From NCBI GenBank assembly GCA_945861415.1, contig CAMAUV010000009.1, positions 28,363 to 92,362 of the forward strand: a DNA stretch of 64,000 nucleotides, given 5' to 3'. The position numbers and the translations under genes were made by a program. This DNA comes from Akkermansia muciniphila. Lineage in GTDB: Bacteria > Verrucomicrobiota > Verrucomicrobiia > Verrucomicrobiales > V1-33. The notes under the pieces are model-generated. The model worked only from the letters and a program-made list of their open reading frames with translations. It was not told the origin of the DNA and ran no database searches. Position 1 is the stretch's first letter. Each line of letters begins with the position of its first letter. Below are positions 28,994-40,300 of the stretch, piece by piece.

Positions 28994-30253
28994 GTGAACG
29001 CTGAACCCACCACTCCCTCTTCCCCCTCGGCTCAGGTCCGTGTGCGCGGCCCTCTCGACCGCATACTAGCCGTGCTGAGCTCGTTTCACATTGCCTGCGT
29101 CTGCTTCGCTCTCGTTCTGATCCTGACTTTTGTCGGCACCATTTATCAGAAGGAGACCCTTTTTGGGCTCTACGACTGCCAGCGCTATTACTTTGAATCG
29201 TGGATCGTGCCACGCGTGGCATGGCCGCTGGGTATTCCGCTGCCGGGCATGGCGCTCGTATTCGCGGTCATGTTTGTAAACATCCTTGCCGGAGGCGTCC
29301 TGCGCATCCGGAAGAGCAAGCGCACCATCGGTGTGGTGATCTCTCACTTGTCCATCCTCGGCTTCTTCATCGCTGGTGCGGTGTCTCTATGGACGAAGAC
29401 TGAGGGTCACCTTCAAGTTAATGAAAAAAGCGAAAATAGCATCGTTCAGTCGGCCATGGATTGGGTCATTGAGGTACGCGAGTTAAAATCTGCCGATGGT
29501 CAAGCCCCGCAGGACAATTCTGTACGCTTTATTAAGGACAAGTTTTATCGTGACTGCGTGGGGGACCGCACTCGGGACTTCACCAGCAGCGTGTGGCCGT
29601 TCACACTAACCGTTGGGGGTTATGTGCGGAATGCGCAAATTGTGCCTGCGGATGACCCGGATCTTGGATCCAAGGCCCCGCGCGACGGGGCGTTCGCGAT
29701 TCTCGCCCTCTCTGTCAAAGCCACCAACGAAGAAAACATTGGCGGTGCGCGCGTCGAGGTGAAGGATAAGTCCGGAAACCGCGTTGTGTCCGGGCTGTCC
29801 ACAGCGCTGGAGCGCGCGCCCATCGTCTTCGAAACGGGCGGTAAAAGGTTTTCCGTGAGCATGACACGCGAGCGCTGGGAGGTGCCGTTCAGTGTGTTCC
29901 TCGATGACTTCCGTGCGGAATATTATCCCGGCACCCGGAAGGCGCGGGCCTACGAAAGCGACATAAAGGTGCGGCACTCCAACGGCAACGAGAGCAATCA
30001 CCTGATCTCTATGAACAACCCGCTGCGGGACTCAGGCTACGTGGCTTACCAGACCAGCTTTGACGATAAAGCGCCGCCCGGGGAGGAGAAATACTCAGTT
30101 TTCACCGTGGTGAAAAATCGCTCCGACCAGTGGCCGCTCTACAGCCTCATCGCCTGCACCCTCGGTCTGGTCATCCACTTTGTTTATAAGCTTTACCTTT
30201 TCCTTAACCGCAACGCCCGCAGGCAGGAACCGCAAGCTGCTAAAGCCCTATGA
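28994..30253 (+). CDS. resB: ResB-like cytochrome c biogenesis protein
   Basis: The protein has 419 residues from GTG 28994. It has the ResB layout: an N-terminal helix (LAVLSSFHIACVCFALVLIL followed by TFVGTIYQ), two further helices (GMALVFAVMFVNILAGG, VISHLSILGFFIAGAVSL), a large periplasmic domain, and a C-terminal helix (LYSLIACTLGLVIHFVYKLY). ResB works with the CcsA-type protein to deliver haem to apocytochrome c (system II). It overlaps the next gene by ATGA, so the two are translationally coupled. Confidence 0.88.
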   Translation: MNAEPTTPSSPSAQVRVRGPLDRILAVLSSFHIACVCFALVLILTFVGTIYQKETLFGLYDCQRYYFESWIVPRVAWPLGIPLPGMALVFAVMFVNILAGGVLRIRKSKRTIGVVISHLSILGFFIAGAVSLWTKTEGHLQVNEKSENSIVQSAMDWVIEVRELKSADGQAPQDNSVRFIKDKFYRDCVGDRTRDFTSSVWPFTLTVGGYVRNAQIVPADDPDLGSKAPRDGAFAILALSVKATNEENIGGARVEVKDKSGNRVVSGLSTALERAPIVFETGGKRFSVSMTRERWEVPFSVFLDDFRAEYYPGTRKARAYESDIKVRHSNGNESNHLISMNNPLRDSGYVAYQTSFDDKAPPGEEKYSVFTVVKNRSDQWPLYSLIACTLGLVIHFVYKLYLFLNRNARRQEPQAAKAL

Positions 30254-32313
30254 AACCGCGCACTATTACCGCCGTCTGTCTCGCCGCCATCGCCGGCGTG
30301 CTCATGATCTATCAGGGATACAAGAGCATGCCAAAGGCCTATGAAAAGACGTTTTCCAAAACAGAAGTGCCGCCGGAGTGGAGGCCGGATGTGGTCGAGG
30401 CCGTGGAGCGAATGGCCATAGCCGCCACTGACGGGCGCGTAAAGTCCGTTAATACCTTCGCGCATTACGAACTGCTGCGTGCCCGCGGCTATGCCGGAAT
30501 GGAATTAAAGGTCGAGGGGCAGGATAAGAAGCGCTCCTGGACGCCCACGGCATGGCTGCTGGATCTGCTCTTCTATCCGAAGTTGGCGGAGCACTACCCG
30601 GTATTTGTTGTGGAGGACAGCGAGGTGGTGGCCAAGCTTGGCATTAAGCCCCACGAAAAACAACGCGACCGCTATACTTTTCATGAATTGAACACAGGCC
30701 GGGCTGCCCTCGCGGCTGCCATGCAGCGTTTGCAGGGGAAGAAGGAGGAGGACAAGGACCGCATCGAACGCCTCACCAGTTCACTCGCCGAAAACTTTAT
30801 GGCCTACGAGTCTCTCGCTCAGGCTCTCGCCGGAGCGCACAATCAGGTCACCTTGGGTGAGGAAGTGGAAGACCCTGCGCTCAAGGCTATGGCCGGCAAG
30901 CCCATCCCCGTGATGGAAGCCATGGCTGCCTTTGCCACCTGCGGGGCATGGAAGGACATGATGGCCAAGCGCAAAGCCGGGGAACCCGTGGCGCCGCCCC
31001 CGTGGATGCGAAACCTTGTGGAAGAGTTGCTAGGAAAAATGGGCACGGCTGGAGCCCTGCGCTGGTACCCGCCTACAGCGACCGACAAAGAAAACTGGGA
31101 AACTGCCAACGGACTGGTAAACGATTTGACGGAGGAGGGCTTACATGCACCCACCGCCGCTGACAAGCTGCGTGAGCTTGCGCTCATGGGAGCGCTCGCC
31201 ACTGACCCGCAAAAGAACGGCGAGCTGCAGGACCGCCTCAAGGCCTTCGCTGAGAGCCGGATCGGTGAAGCAAAAAAGTTTGACCACTATAACAAGATTG
31301 AGCTCGACCGCACCTACCTTAAATACCACATCTTCTCATACGTCACGCGGTTCTTCATCGCACTGTTTTTTCTGACCGCGATCTCATGGCTCCTGCCGCC
31401 ATGGCCGCTGCTGCGGAAAATACTCGCTAGGCTGTGTCTCTTGGGATTTGCGGGAATTGCTGCCGGAATGACGCAGCGGGTCTTTATCACCGGCTGGGGA
31501 CCAGTCACCGGCATTCACGAGACTTTGCCCTACATCACCATCATCGGCGGCCTCTTTGCCCTGCTGCTGATGAAGTATCTCAAAAATCCTCTGCCGCTCG
31601 CGATGGCGGTCGTCATCGGTGCTGCCGGGATGTTCTTCACCTCGCAGCATGAACTGCTTGATTCCCGGGACACCATGCCGGCGCTAAACGCTGTGCTGCG
31701 CACCAACTTCTGGCTCTGGACGCACGTCACCACCATCAACATTGGCTACGCCACGGTGATCATCGGCGCCTTCTTCAGCATGGCCTATCTCTTTTCGCGC
31801 ATGTTCGACATCATGCGCAAGGACTCCGGCTTCTTCCGCGATCTCACCCGCACCGCTTACGGAGTGCTCTGCTTTGGTATGTTTTTCAGCCTTATCGGCA
31901 CCATCCTCGGCGGTATTTGGGGGAATGAATCGTGGGGCCGCTTTTGGGGCTGGGATCCGAAGGAAAACGGCGCCCTCCTTATTACCGTCTGGTGCCTGTT
32001 TGTTATGCACATGCGCATGGCGGGCTGGGTCAAGGAGTTCGGCTTCCACTTCTGGAATGCCGCGGCAGCTCTGCCCGTGATGTTCTCATGGTGGCACGTG
32101 AATCTTCTCAACATCGGACTGCACAGTTACGGCTTCACAGAAGGTTTGCTGGGCAAGCTCTACATAGCCTACGGCATCACCGCTCTCGTGCTCATCATCG
32201 GCCTCATAGCCCGGTTCGCCGAGCATATCGCCCGCAAGCAGATGACCGCTACCGGAGCAGAAAAGCAGCCTGAGCCCCCTTCCGCGCCGGCTTCGGCAGA
32301 ATCTGCGTCCTGA
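30250..32313 (+). CDS. ccsA: CcsA/ResC-type cytochrome c haem lyase component
   Basis: The protein has 687 residues. The C-terminal half is the CcsA domain with several helices and the haem-handling WWD motif WGRFWGWDPKENGALL. Conserved His residues lie in HVTTINIGYA and WWHVNLLNIGLHSYGF. The N-terminal ~350 residues are a soluble extension after one helix (TAVCLAAIAGVLMIYQGYKS); it probably corresponds to a second periplasmic part seen in the PVC group. Together with the ResB-like protein it forms the system II haem-attachment machinery for periplasmic c-type cytochromes, which implies respiratory growth. Confidence 0.9.
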   Translation: MKPRTITAVCLAAIAGVLMIYQGYKSMPKAYEKTFSKTEVPPEWRPDVVEAVERMAIAATDGRVKSVNTFAHYELLRARGYAGMELKVEGQDKKRSWTPTAWLLDLLFYPKLAEHYPVFVVEDSEVVAKLGIKPHEKQRDRYTFHELNTGRAALAAAMQRLQGKKEEDKDRIERLTSSLAENFMAYESLAQALAGAHNQVTLGEEVEDPALKAMAGKPIPVMEAMAAFATCGAWKDMMAKRKAGEPVAPPPWMRNLVEELLGKMGTAGALRWYPPTATDKENWETANGLVNDLTEEGLHAPTAADKLRELALMGALATDPQKNGELQDRLKAFAESRIGEAKKFDHYNKIELDRTYLKYHIFSYVTRFFIALFFLTAISWLLPPWPLLRKILARLCLLGFAGIAAGMTQRVFITGWGPVTGIHETLPYITIIGGLFALLLMKYLKNPLPLAMAVVIGAAGMFFTSQHELLDSRDTMPALNAVLRTNFWLWTHVTTINIGYATVIIGAFFSMAYLFSRMFDIMRKDSGFFRDLTRTAYGVLCFGMFFSLIGTILGGIWGNESWGRFWGWDPKENGALLITVWCLFVMHMRMAGWVKEFGFHFWNAAAALPVMFSWWHVNLLNIGLHSYGFTEGLLGKLYIAYGITALVLIIGLIARFAEHIARKQMTATGAEKQPEPPSAPASAESAS

Positions 32314-32513
32314 TTTTCGCGGGGTGTAATGCGGACCTGCCAGTCCGGTCCGTGAGCGGTAGCCCGTTCCCGGAAACTGGCTCCATTCCTGTCCAAAATC
32401 CAGTTGCCGCCGAGGGGCGGCGCTCCTAGGCTTGCTGCTCTTCCTGCGGGGCGGATTCCTTTCCTACCCGCTGGATCACTTTTCCCATCAATCTCCACTT
32501 TCCGCCTTCAACC

Positions 32514-34379
32514 ATGCTCGAGACCTTCCGCAAGCACCACAAAGTCATGATGATCGTCGTCGCGGCGATCGTGATTGTCGCCTTTACGTTCCTCTATTCG
32601 CCAACTCGCGATACCTTCGGCCGGGGAGGTGGCACAGTGGCTACGCTCAACGGCGAGGCTCTCACGGGAAATGATGCCGAAGCGCTTTTCCGGCAACTCG
32701 GCATGGCCGGCCAACTCTCGATGATGGGTGGCGGCACGGGTGGTCAGGACATTATGACGGATTTTGGCGGCATGGCATGGCAGGGCCGGGTGTTCGGAGG
32801 CATCTCCCAAATCGTCGACCTACTACAGCCGAAAGACCGGAACGAGATGGATCTGGATGGTCCTCTGAACGTGGCCCTCCTGCGCCAGGAGGGCCTGCGT
32901 CTCGGTGTGGATGTCGAACGGGAGGACCTCGAGAAGGCCATTAAGGACCTCGGAGCCTTCAAAACCAATAATGCTTTCGATGACTCCAAGCTCAACAGCT
33001 TCCTCGACAGCGGAGCCCACGGTGACCGCCCCACCACGGAATCCAAACTCTTGACGGTCGTGCGCGATGCGCTGCTCTATCAGCGGCTGGGAGAACTAGT
33101 CGGCGGCACATGGTCTCCGTCTCAGGCCAAAGTGGATAATTCCTACGCCCAGCAAAATACTCGGACTACCGCGCAGACCGCTCTCGTGGAGAAGAAGAGC
33201 TACGAGAATCAAACCGTCAGCGACGAAGACGTCAAGAAATACTACGACGAGGAGAAGGCCAAGCAGGACGTCATCAATTCCGACGACAAGGAACCCAAGC
33301 CCGGAGCGGATGCTTCCCTGCTCACCGAGGAAAAGCGGACGGTGAAATACGTGGTGACTACCGCCGTTAAGCCGCTCGATGCGCCCATCGCCCCCATCCC
33401 GCCGACTCCTGTCCCGCCGCTGGAAGATACCAGCAAGCTTCCGGAAGACCAAAAGAAGGCCAAAGAGGAGGAGCACAAAAAGCTCACGGATGACTACAAT
33501 GCCAAAAATACTGAGTATGATGCTAAGGTCGCTGAGCACACCAAGGCTCTCGAAGCGCACGCCGCCAAGGTGAAAGAAACCGAAGAGGCTAAAAAGCAGT
33601 GGCTGGAGAATCTCAGCAATTTCAGTTCCGCCCTCGCCGATACCGACGCCCGCAATGACAAGAGCTTTGAGGAAGTTGCCAAAGAATTCAAACTGGAAGC
33701 CAAAACCGCCACCTTTACCCGCACAACCCTCCCGGATGATCTCAAGGCTACCGTTGTAACCCCTGTCCCGACGCCCGGCCGTGCTCCGCAGAGCGCCGCT
33801 TTCAATCCCGCCGACGGTATCTTCGCTTCCGGAGAAGGCAATGACGACATAGCCAGCCCTCAAGACCAGAGTCTCTTCTGCATTTGGGTGGTAGAAGACA
33901 TTGAAGCTCCTGCCATGAAGCCACTGGAGGAAGTGAAAGCCGCCGTCTCTGAGAAGCTCAAAACGGACAAGATCAACGCCGCGCTCAAGGCCGCCGGAGA
34001 CGATGCCCGTTCTAAAATGATGGAGGCGCTGAAAGGCGGAAAGCCCTTTAAGGAAGCCGCCACGGCAGCAGCCCTCAATGCTGTAGAGGTGCCCCCTTTC
34101 TCCAACAAGAAGCCTGTTTCGGAGGCTGCTCCGAATGGTTCCATCATCAAGAGCATCGCTGATGCGCTGAACAAAGGTGACCTCTCCGAAGCCGTCACAG
34201 TCCCTGAGGGCCTGCTTTTCGTCTTCGTGGAGAAGAAGGATCTGCCGAACGATCCCAAAATGGCTGATAATAAGAAGAACATGATCACCAGCCAGTCTAT
34301 GAAGGGATCGGACAGCCCGCTGTTCCGCGCGTGGTTCCTTGCCCGCCGCAGCGCGGCTACGGCGGTGACCATGGAGTAA
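32514..34379 (+). CDS. PpiD/SurA-like membrane-anchored periplasmic chaperone
   Basis: The protein has 621 residues. A short cytoplasmic start (MLETFRKHHK) and one helix (VMMIVVAAIVIVAFTFLY) match PpiD anchors. The SurA_N-type region follows (VATLNGEALTGNDAEALFRQ, then LRQEGLRLGVDVEREDLEKA). A Lys/Glu/Ala-rich helical middle (about 220-390) contains a proline run. I see no clear parvulin catalytic motif, so isomerase activity is doubtful; chaperone activity is inferred from the family. It precedes a TPR gene by 4 bp. The 200-bp upstream leader contains a GCCGCC/GGCGGC hairpin at 32406-32421 without a T-run. Confidence 0.8.
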   Translation: MLETFRKHHKVMMIVVAAIVIVAFTFLYSPTRDTFGRGGGTVATLNGEALTGNDAEALFRQLGMAGQLSMMGGGTGGQDIMTDFGGMAWQGRVFGGISQIVDLLQPKDRNEMDLDGPLNVALLRQEGLRLGVDVEREDLEKAIKDLGAFKTNNAFDDSKLNSFLDSGAHGDRPTTESKLLTVVRDALLYQRLGELVGGTWSPSQAKVDNSYAQQNTRTTAQTALVEKKSYENQTVSDEDVKKYYDEEKAKQDVINSDDKEPKPGADASLLTEEKRTVKYVVTTAVKPLDAPIAPIPPTPVPPLEDTSKLPEDQKKAKEEEHKKLTDDYNAKNTEYDAKVAEHTKALEAHAAKVKETEEAKKQWLENLSNFSSALADTDARNDKSFEEVAKEFKLEAKTATFTRTTLPDDLKATVVTPVPTPGRAPQSAAFNPADGIFASGEGNDDIASPQDQSLFCIWVVEDIEAPAMKPLEEVKAAVSEKLKTDKINAALKAAGDDARSKMMEALKGGKPFKEAATAAALNAVEVPPFSNKKPVSEAAPNGSIIKSIADALNKGDLSEAVTVPEGLLFVFVEKKDLPNDPKMADNKKNMITSQSMKGSDSPLFRAWFLARRSAATAVTME

Positions 34380-34383
34380 GGTC

Positions 34384-34743
34384 ATGGACGAGCATCCTCC
34401 CCAATTACAGGCCCTGCTGGATGACGCCAGCGGTGCGGTAGCTCTGGGGGATGTGGAGGATGCCGCTGCGCTATTCCGCAAAGCTGCGGAAGAGGATCCT
34501 CTTTGCTTTGATGCGTGGCACGGACTGGGTATGTCTCTCATGCGCGCCGGGGATCTCAAAGGTGCGGTGGGCGCTGCCATGATGGCCACTGACCTGCAGC
34601 CCAACGACCTGCTTGCATGGACCAGCCTTTCCCAAATCCACGTCAAAATGGGAGACATCGCCGGAGCCGAGGAAGCCAAAGCCAACGCCCGAATTTTGGG
34701 CCTTGGCGGACGCATTTTGAAGGACGCGCCGTCCGGTGTCTAA
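34384..34743 (+). CDS. Small tetratricopeptide-repeat protein
   Basis: The protein has 119 residues with about three TPR units (GDVEDAAALFRKAAEEDPLC, WHGLGMSLMRAGDLKGAVGA, LAWTSLSQIHVKMGDIAGAE). It has no signal peptide, so it is probably cytoplasmic and mediates protein contacts. It starts 4 bp after the PpiD-like gene and is likely co-transcribed with it. Confidence 0.82.
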   Translation: MDEHPPQLQALLDDASGAVALGDVEDAAALFRKAAEEDPLCFDAWHGLGMSLMRAGDLKGAVGAAMMATDLQPNDLLAWTSLSQIHVKMGDIAGAEEAKANARILGLGGRILKDAPSGV

Positions 34744-34776
34744 CGGAGAGAGTATAACTGGTGCCGCCGGCGCGGG

Positions 34777-35763
34777 TTACGCGGGGATCAGTTCCGCTAC
34801 GGCATCGCGCTCTTCTTTCAGTTCGTTGATGGTGATGTTAATCTTGCCCTTCGCGAAGTCCGAATGGCTGAGGCCCTGCACGATTTCATGCTTCCTGCCG
34901 TCGGTGTGAATGGGATAGCCGACGATGAGGCCCTTTTCGATTCCGTAGCTGCCATCGCTGGGCACGCAGACGCTCGTCCAGTCACCCGCAGGGGTTGGGG
35001 TAGTGAGGCTCCGCACGGTATCCACCACGGCATTGGCGGCACTGGCCGCGCTGCTGCTGCCGCGCGCGGCGATAATGGCCGTCCCGCGCTTTTGCACAGT
35101 TTCGATAAACGACCCGCGCAGCCAGTCGTGATCACTGATCACATCCGTAGCGGGCTTGCCGCCGATCTTTGCGTTGAAGAAATCGGGATACTGCGTGGAG
35201 GAGTGGTTACCCCAGATTGCCATGTTGGTCACAGCGCTGCTATGAATGCCGGCCTTCGCGGCGAGTTGGCTCTTGGCACGGTTTTCGTCGAGCCGGGTCA
35301 TGGCGAACCAGCGGTCGGCTGAGAGGTCCCGCGCATTGTTCATGGCGATGAGGCAGTTGGTATTACAGGGGTTGCCTACCACGAGGACACGCACGTCCGC
35401 TGCGGCATTGCGCTGGATGGCCTGTCCCTGGCCGATGAAGATTTTGCCGTTAATGTTGAGTAGGTCCTTGCGTTCCATGCCGGCTTTGCGCGGCACCGAA
35501 CCGACCAGTAGCGACCAGTTAACGCCGCGAAACGCCTCGTCCATGTTTGCCGTAGCCACAACTCCCTGCAGGAGCGGAAAAGCGCAGTCATCAAGTTCCA
35601 TGACCACGCCATTGAGCGCCGGAAGAGCCGGCTCGATTTCCAACAAGTGCAGGATGACCGGCTGGTCCGGACCGAACATCGAGCCGGAGGCGATGCGGAA
35701 GAGTAGGGAGTAGCCGATTTGTCCGGCGGCTCCGGTGACAGCGACGCGAATGGGAGTCTTCAT
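34777..35763 (-). CDS. mdh: Malate dehydrogenase
   Basis: The protein has 328 residues from ATG 35763 ([20 protein letters not shown]). The NAD-binding [15 protein letters not shown] is intact, as are the substrate-binding arginine loop [26 protein letters not shown], the Asp/Arg relay TRLDENRA and the catalytic His region [14 protein letters not shown]. Type and length match the cytosolic-type (group of LDH/MDH type 2) malate dehydrogenases. It interconverts malate and oxaloacetate in the TCA cycle. It is convergent with the TPR gene and follows the DEAD-box gene on the same strand with about 100 bp between. Confidence 0.96.
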   Translation of the reverse strand: MKTPIRVAVTGAAGQIGYSLLFRIASGSMFGPDQPVILHLLEIEPALPALNGVVMELDDCAFPLLQGVVATANMDEAFRGVNWSLLVGSVPRKAGMERKDLLNINGKIFIGQGQAIQRNAAADVRVLVVGNPCNTNCLIAMNNARDLSADRWFAMTRLDENRAKSQLAAKAGIHSSAVTNMAIWGNHSSTQYPDFFNAKIGGKPATDVISDHDWLRGSFIETVQKRGTAIIAARGSSSAASAANAVVDTVRSLTTPTPAGDWTSVCVPSDGSYGIEKGLIVGYPIHTDGRKHEIVQGLSHSDFAKGKINITINELKEERDAVAELIPA

Positions 35764-35869
35764 GGAGTAAGATAAGTCGGGATTGACGAGGTGAGCGCGC
35801 GGCCTCGCACGCCGCCGAAGGTATGGCAAGGGACACTTCTTTTGCGCCTCAGGAAGGCAGATCCGGACT

Positions 35870-37120
35870 TTATTTCCGGCGTGAAAATTTTGGCCGGCTA
35901 CGGCCGATATTGGCGCGCAAGTGGCTTTGGGCGGCGTTGCTCTGGTCTAGCAGGGTAGTGTAGAGATAGGGGAAGCTCTCCAGACGGTTGCGGGGAACGG
36001 ATTGGTTGATGAATCGCTCGATGTTTTCGGCAGCCACGAGTTCGTCCGCGCTGAGTATGGTATAGGCGTCGCCCTCCTTCTCTGCGCGGCCGGTGCGGCC
36101 GATGCGGTGCACGTAGTCCTCGGGGTTCTCCGGTACAGTGTAGTTGATGACATGGGTCACGCCGCTGATGTCGAGACCTCTGGCTGCGATGTCGGTGGCG
36201 ATGATGACCTGAAACTCTCCTGTGCGGAATCCCTCGAGGGCGCGGGTGCGGTCCTTCTGCGGGATGTCGCCGTGCATAAGTGCGACGTTTTGCACGCCCT
36301 CGCGCTTCACGCGGGCGGCGAGGTTGTCGGCGTCGGCCTTGGTGCGGGTGAATACCATGACGCTCTTATATTCCGTCTCTTTTAGCAGGGCCATGAGCAG
36401 TTCCTCCCGCTGCATGCGGTTCACGGGATAGAAGTAGTGGCTCACTGTGCTCGCGGCAGTGCGTGGGCGGCCGATTTCGATTTTGAAGGGATCCTTCAGC
36501 GCCCAGCCCGCAAGCGAGGCGATCTCGTTCGGCATGGTGGCCGAGAAAAAGAGCGTCTGCCGTTTTTCCGGGCACCGCGTCGCGATGCGGCGCACGTCGG
36601 GGAGGAATCCCATATCGAGCATGCGGTCTACTTCATCGAGCACGAGAATTTCCACGGTGCTGAGGTCCACTGTGCGCTGCTGCATGTGGTCAAGGAGCCG
36701 GCCGGGGGTGGCGATGAGCACGTCCACACCGGTCTTCAGTCCTTCGCGCTGAGCGCCGTAGCCTACGCCGCCATGGACGAGTAGACTGCGGAGGCCGGTG
36801 TGGCCGCCGTATTTCTGAAACTGCAATTCCACCTGGGCCGCCAGCTCGCGCGTGGGCTCGAGGATGAGGCAGCGCAGGGCGCCGGGCGCTTTCAGCTTCG
36901 TGAGGATGGGTAGCGCGAAGGCTGCGGTCTTGCCGGATCCGGTCTGTGAGGACCCGATGACGTCTTGGCCATTGAGTATGACGGGGATGGATTGAGCCTG
37001 AATTTTGGTTGGTCGCTCGTAGCCGGCTTCGCTCACGGCGCGGAGGACTTCTTCGGACAAACCCAGTTCGGTGAATGGGGGCACCGGTGCTTCGACCGGC
37101 TCGGTTGCTTCTTCTGACAT
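35870..37120 (-). CDS. DEAD-box ATP-dependent RNA helicase (RhlE-like) with DEVD box
   Basis: The protein has 416 residues with all helicase motifs in order: Q motif ([24 protein letters not shown]), Walker [23 protein letters not shown], motif II DEVD in [14 protein letters not shown] (normally DEAD), SAT, ARGLD and HRIGRTGR. The C-terminal tail is short and basic. RhlE-type enzymes act in ribosome assembly and RNA turnover. The Asp-Glu-x-Asp core needed for ATP hydrolysis is kept, so activity is expected despite the Val substitution. Confidence 0.93.
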   Translation of the reverse strand: MSEEATEPVEAPVPPFTELGLSEEVLRAVSEAGYERPTKIQAQSIPVILNGQDVIGSSQTGSGKTAAFALPILTKLKAPGALRCLILEPTRELAAQVELQFQKYGGHTGLRSLLVHGGVGYGAQREGLKTGVDVLIATPGRLLDHMQQRTVDLSTVEILVLDEVDRMLDMGFLPDVRRIATRCPEKRQTLFFSATMPNEIASLAGWALKDPFKIEIGRPRTAASTVSHYFYPVNRMQREELLMALLKETEYKSVMVFTRTKADADNLAARVKREGVQNVALMHGDIPQKDRTRALEGFRTGEFQVIIATDIAARGLDISGVTHVINYTVPENPEDYVHRIGRTGRAEKEGDAYTILSADELVAAENIERFINQSVPRNRLESFPYLYTTLLDQSNAAQSHLRANIGRSRPKFSRRK

Positions 37121-37335
37121 AATTAAATAACGGCAGTCCGCTAAGCGCCTCCCTTCGGGGCCGCAAAGGGAAAGATACCGCGGCCCAGCAGGGCAACCAT
37201 CTTGCGGGGACGAGCCTTTGGGGCATGGCTAGGGGCATGATCCTCCAGACCATGCTGCAGCGACTTTATGCCGGCCTTGTTAACGGCCCTTCGATGAACG
37301 CCAGACCTCATCGCTCCCGTCAGCGGTGCGATTTC

Positions 37336-40300
37336 ATGGAATTTATCGCCTTTCGCAGTGCGGAGCCTGTCCATACGTTGCGCACGCTGTTGGAAAAGGG
37401 GAAGGCGGATATTGCCGCGAAGGTTCCGCGGCCGCCGGAAGATGATAAAGAGACGGACGACGCGCTTTCCGCCGCGGCGTCTAAGTCCAAATCCCCGGAG
37501 CGTCTGGCCTACCTCGCACAGGCGCGGCTGCTTAAGAAGCTCCGCGACATTTCGGCGGATGCCACGGACTACATCAATGACCATGGCGAGTCCTGCCTCG
37601 CGCTGGGCTTTCCGCTGCTGTCGCTGCCGGCGGGTGCGGAGGAAGTGTCCGGGCGCAGCGCCCGCGTACTGGCTCCTTTGCTGCTCATGCCTCTGGATGT
37701 GCAGGTGCGCACGGCCTCGCGGCCCGGCGTCACGCTCGCTGCCGCGGCCAATGGCGCCGATTTAGTAGTACCCAATCCGGCACTGATCGCATGGCTGGAG
37801 CGCGTGACTGGCCGGACCGTAAGCGAAATTTTCACCGACGACGAAGGTGCCGATCCGTGGCGCGAGGTGCAGGAATTGCTCGCGCAAATCAGCGCGCTCA
37901 CCGGCATGGAAACGCCGACCGTTTTTACAGCAGACTCGCTGCTGCAGCCGGTGCCGCTAACCGAAGAGCTGCCCAAAAACGCGGCGGTGCTTCCCTGCGC
38001 GGTGCTCGGTCTCTTCCCGCTCTCGAATCAATCCCTGCTGCGTGACACGCGCTGGATGCAGGAGAATGAAGCCGCGTTGCGCGAACCCGTGCGCGCCTTC
38101 CTCAGCCCGCTGGCGCTGGAAAAGGACAACGATGCTCCCGCACCCGCCGACACCACGGTGCAGCCGCGCAACTTCGCCGACGAGTGGCTCGTATCGCCGG
38201 CGGACCCTTGTCAGGCCGGGGCTGTGCTGGCTGCGCGCGATGCAAGGACCCTGATTGTCCACGGGCCGCCGGGCACCGGGAAAAGCCAGACCATTACGAA
38301 CATGATTGCTGACCACCTAGCGCGCCGACAGAGGGTGCTCTTTGTGTGCGACAAGCGGACGGCGCTGGATGTGGTGAAGTTTCGCCTCGATTCCACCGGC
38401 CTTGGGGATTTGTGCGGCGTGATACATGACCCCGGCGCGGACCGGAAGGAGTTTTACATGGGGTTGCGCGAGCAGTTGGAAACTCTCGCCTCGACACCAG
38501 TGCCCGCCGATCCGCAGGCCACCCTGGAGCGGGTGAATGCGCAACTCGCCGCTGCGCACAGTGAACTGGAGGCCTGTCGGCAAAAGCTGCACGGTATCCC
38601 CACCGGAACCGCGCGCTCGTTTCATGAATTGCTGGGGGTATGGATGGAACTCAGCGCACGTGCCGGTCTTCTTGCCCTCAAAGACGCGGAGGGTATCACC
38701 GCCGCCATGCTGGAAGCTGCAAGCACGACCCTAGAGGAAATCACTCGCCGCGCTGCCACGGCTGGCTACGCGGCGAATCCCCTGCGCGGGCTCGTGACGG
38801 ACGATGTGAGCGCTGTGCTCAGCCGCACATCGGTGCAGGTACGCCAGACGTTTCAGGAAATCGCAGACTGGGCGGTTGCCGCGGACGCGCTGGCCTGCGG
38901 CACGCTGGCCCCAGATTTTGCCGTGCAGTCCACGTTGCTGCGGGCTGCAGTGAAGGCTTTAAAAGAACTCGCGGCGCAGACTTATCCGGCAGATCCCCTG
39001 CTGCGCTGGGCGCTCACACTGCCGGAGCATTCACGCCGCAGTTTTTTCGCTGAAACGGCTGCGGCCTGCACCCAGCACGGCACGCTCCTAGGCGCTCCGC
39101 TGGAGCGCTCCATGCTTGCTTCCGCACGCAGCGCCGGGATGCCCACTCTCGCGACGGTGAACCAGCGTCTGCAAGCTCTCGCGGACTGGGATGCTGTGTC
39201 CGGCAGTTTCTTCAAAAGTCTGTTCTCCGGCAGCCGCAAGGCGTCTGCCGGCGCCGCGCTGGCGCCAGTGGGGCTCAGTCTCCCGTCCGGCACCGCCGCG
39301 GCCCGCACTTTTTATGAAGGCCTGAAATCGCGCCTGCTGCTCGCGGATCTACTCAGCGGCATCACCGGGGCGGCTGCTGGTTTGCCGGAGGATGAGGAAT
39401 TGGAGCGCATGCTGCAGTCGGCGCGCCTTGCGTGTGCCGCGCTGGCCGCATGGGAAAGTGTGGCCGCCGCCTCCCGTCCTGATGTCTCTCCGGCTGAGGG
39501 ATTTTGCGGCAGTGCTGCAAGGGAAACGATCGACAACCTCGAAGCCCGGGCAGCATGGGCTGATGCGCTCGTGCAACTGCAGACGCTGCTCACTGTGGGT
39601 GGTGTTTTCCATTTCTCCGCATTCTCCGGGCTGGCGGCAAAATGGGCCGCAGGGGAAGGGGCAGCTCCCGCAGCGCGGGCATGGCTGGATCACAGCGCCA
39701 CGCTGGAGGACATGGTGCGCACCGGCGCCGCGCTTGAGCAATTGCCCAGAGCGCTGCGCCAACCAGTGGAATCGCTCATTGCCGGCGGTGCAGATGCCGC
39801 GCTGATGCGTGATTCGCTGAGCAAAACGGCTACGGAAAATGAAATCCGCGCACGCATCGACAGCGATCCCGCCCTGCGCGCCATGGATGGAGACCGCATC
39901 GGCGCCACCTTCGAGGCGCTGATGTCCCTCTCTGCGCAAAAGCAAGAACTCGCGCGCTCCTCCATCCGGCACACATGGCTCACGCTGCAGCGCGAGCGTT
40001 TGCTCAGCGGCACAGGGACGCAACTGGGCCGTGCGGGAGCAGCACTGCGGCAGCGGCTCTTCGTGAAGGGAAAGCGCGCGCTCAAGCTCCGCCAGATGCT
40101 AGCGACCGGCGAAGGCGCAGAGGGCGGCGATCCCGTTTTTGATCTCTGTCCCGTATGGATGGCCAGCCCTAGCACGGTTGCGCAGATTTTTCCGCGCGCG
40201 CCCATTTTCGATGTTGTCATTTTCGATGAAGCCTCGCAGTGCCGGCTGGAGGAAGCCTTACCCGTGCTCCTTCGCGGACAGCGGGTGGTCATCGCCGGAG

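Noticed and set aside
32406..32421. Terminator between ccsA and the PpiD-like gene
   Set aside because: The GCCGCC/GGCGGC hairpin has no T-run on either strand.
37225..37335. Longer start for the SF1 helicase
   Set aside because: The added residues resemble no family sequence; kept only as an alternative.
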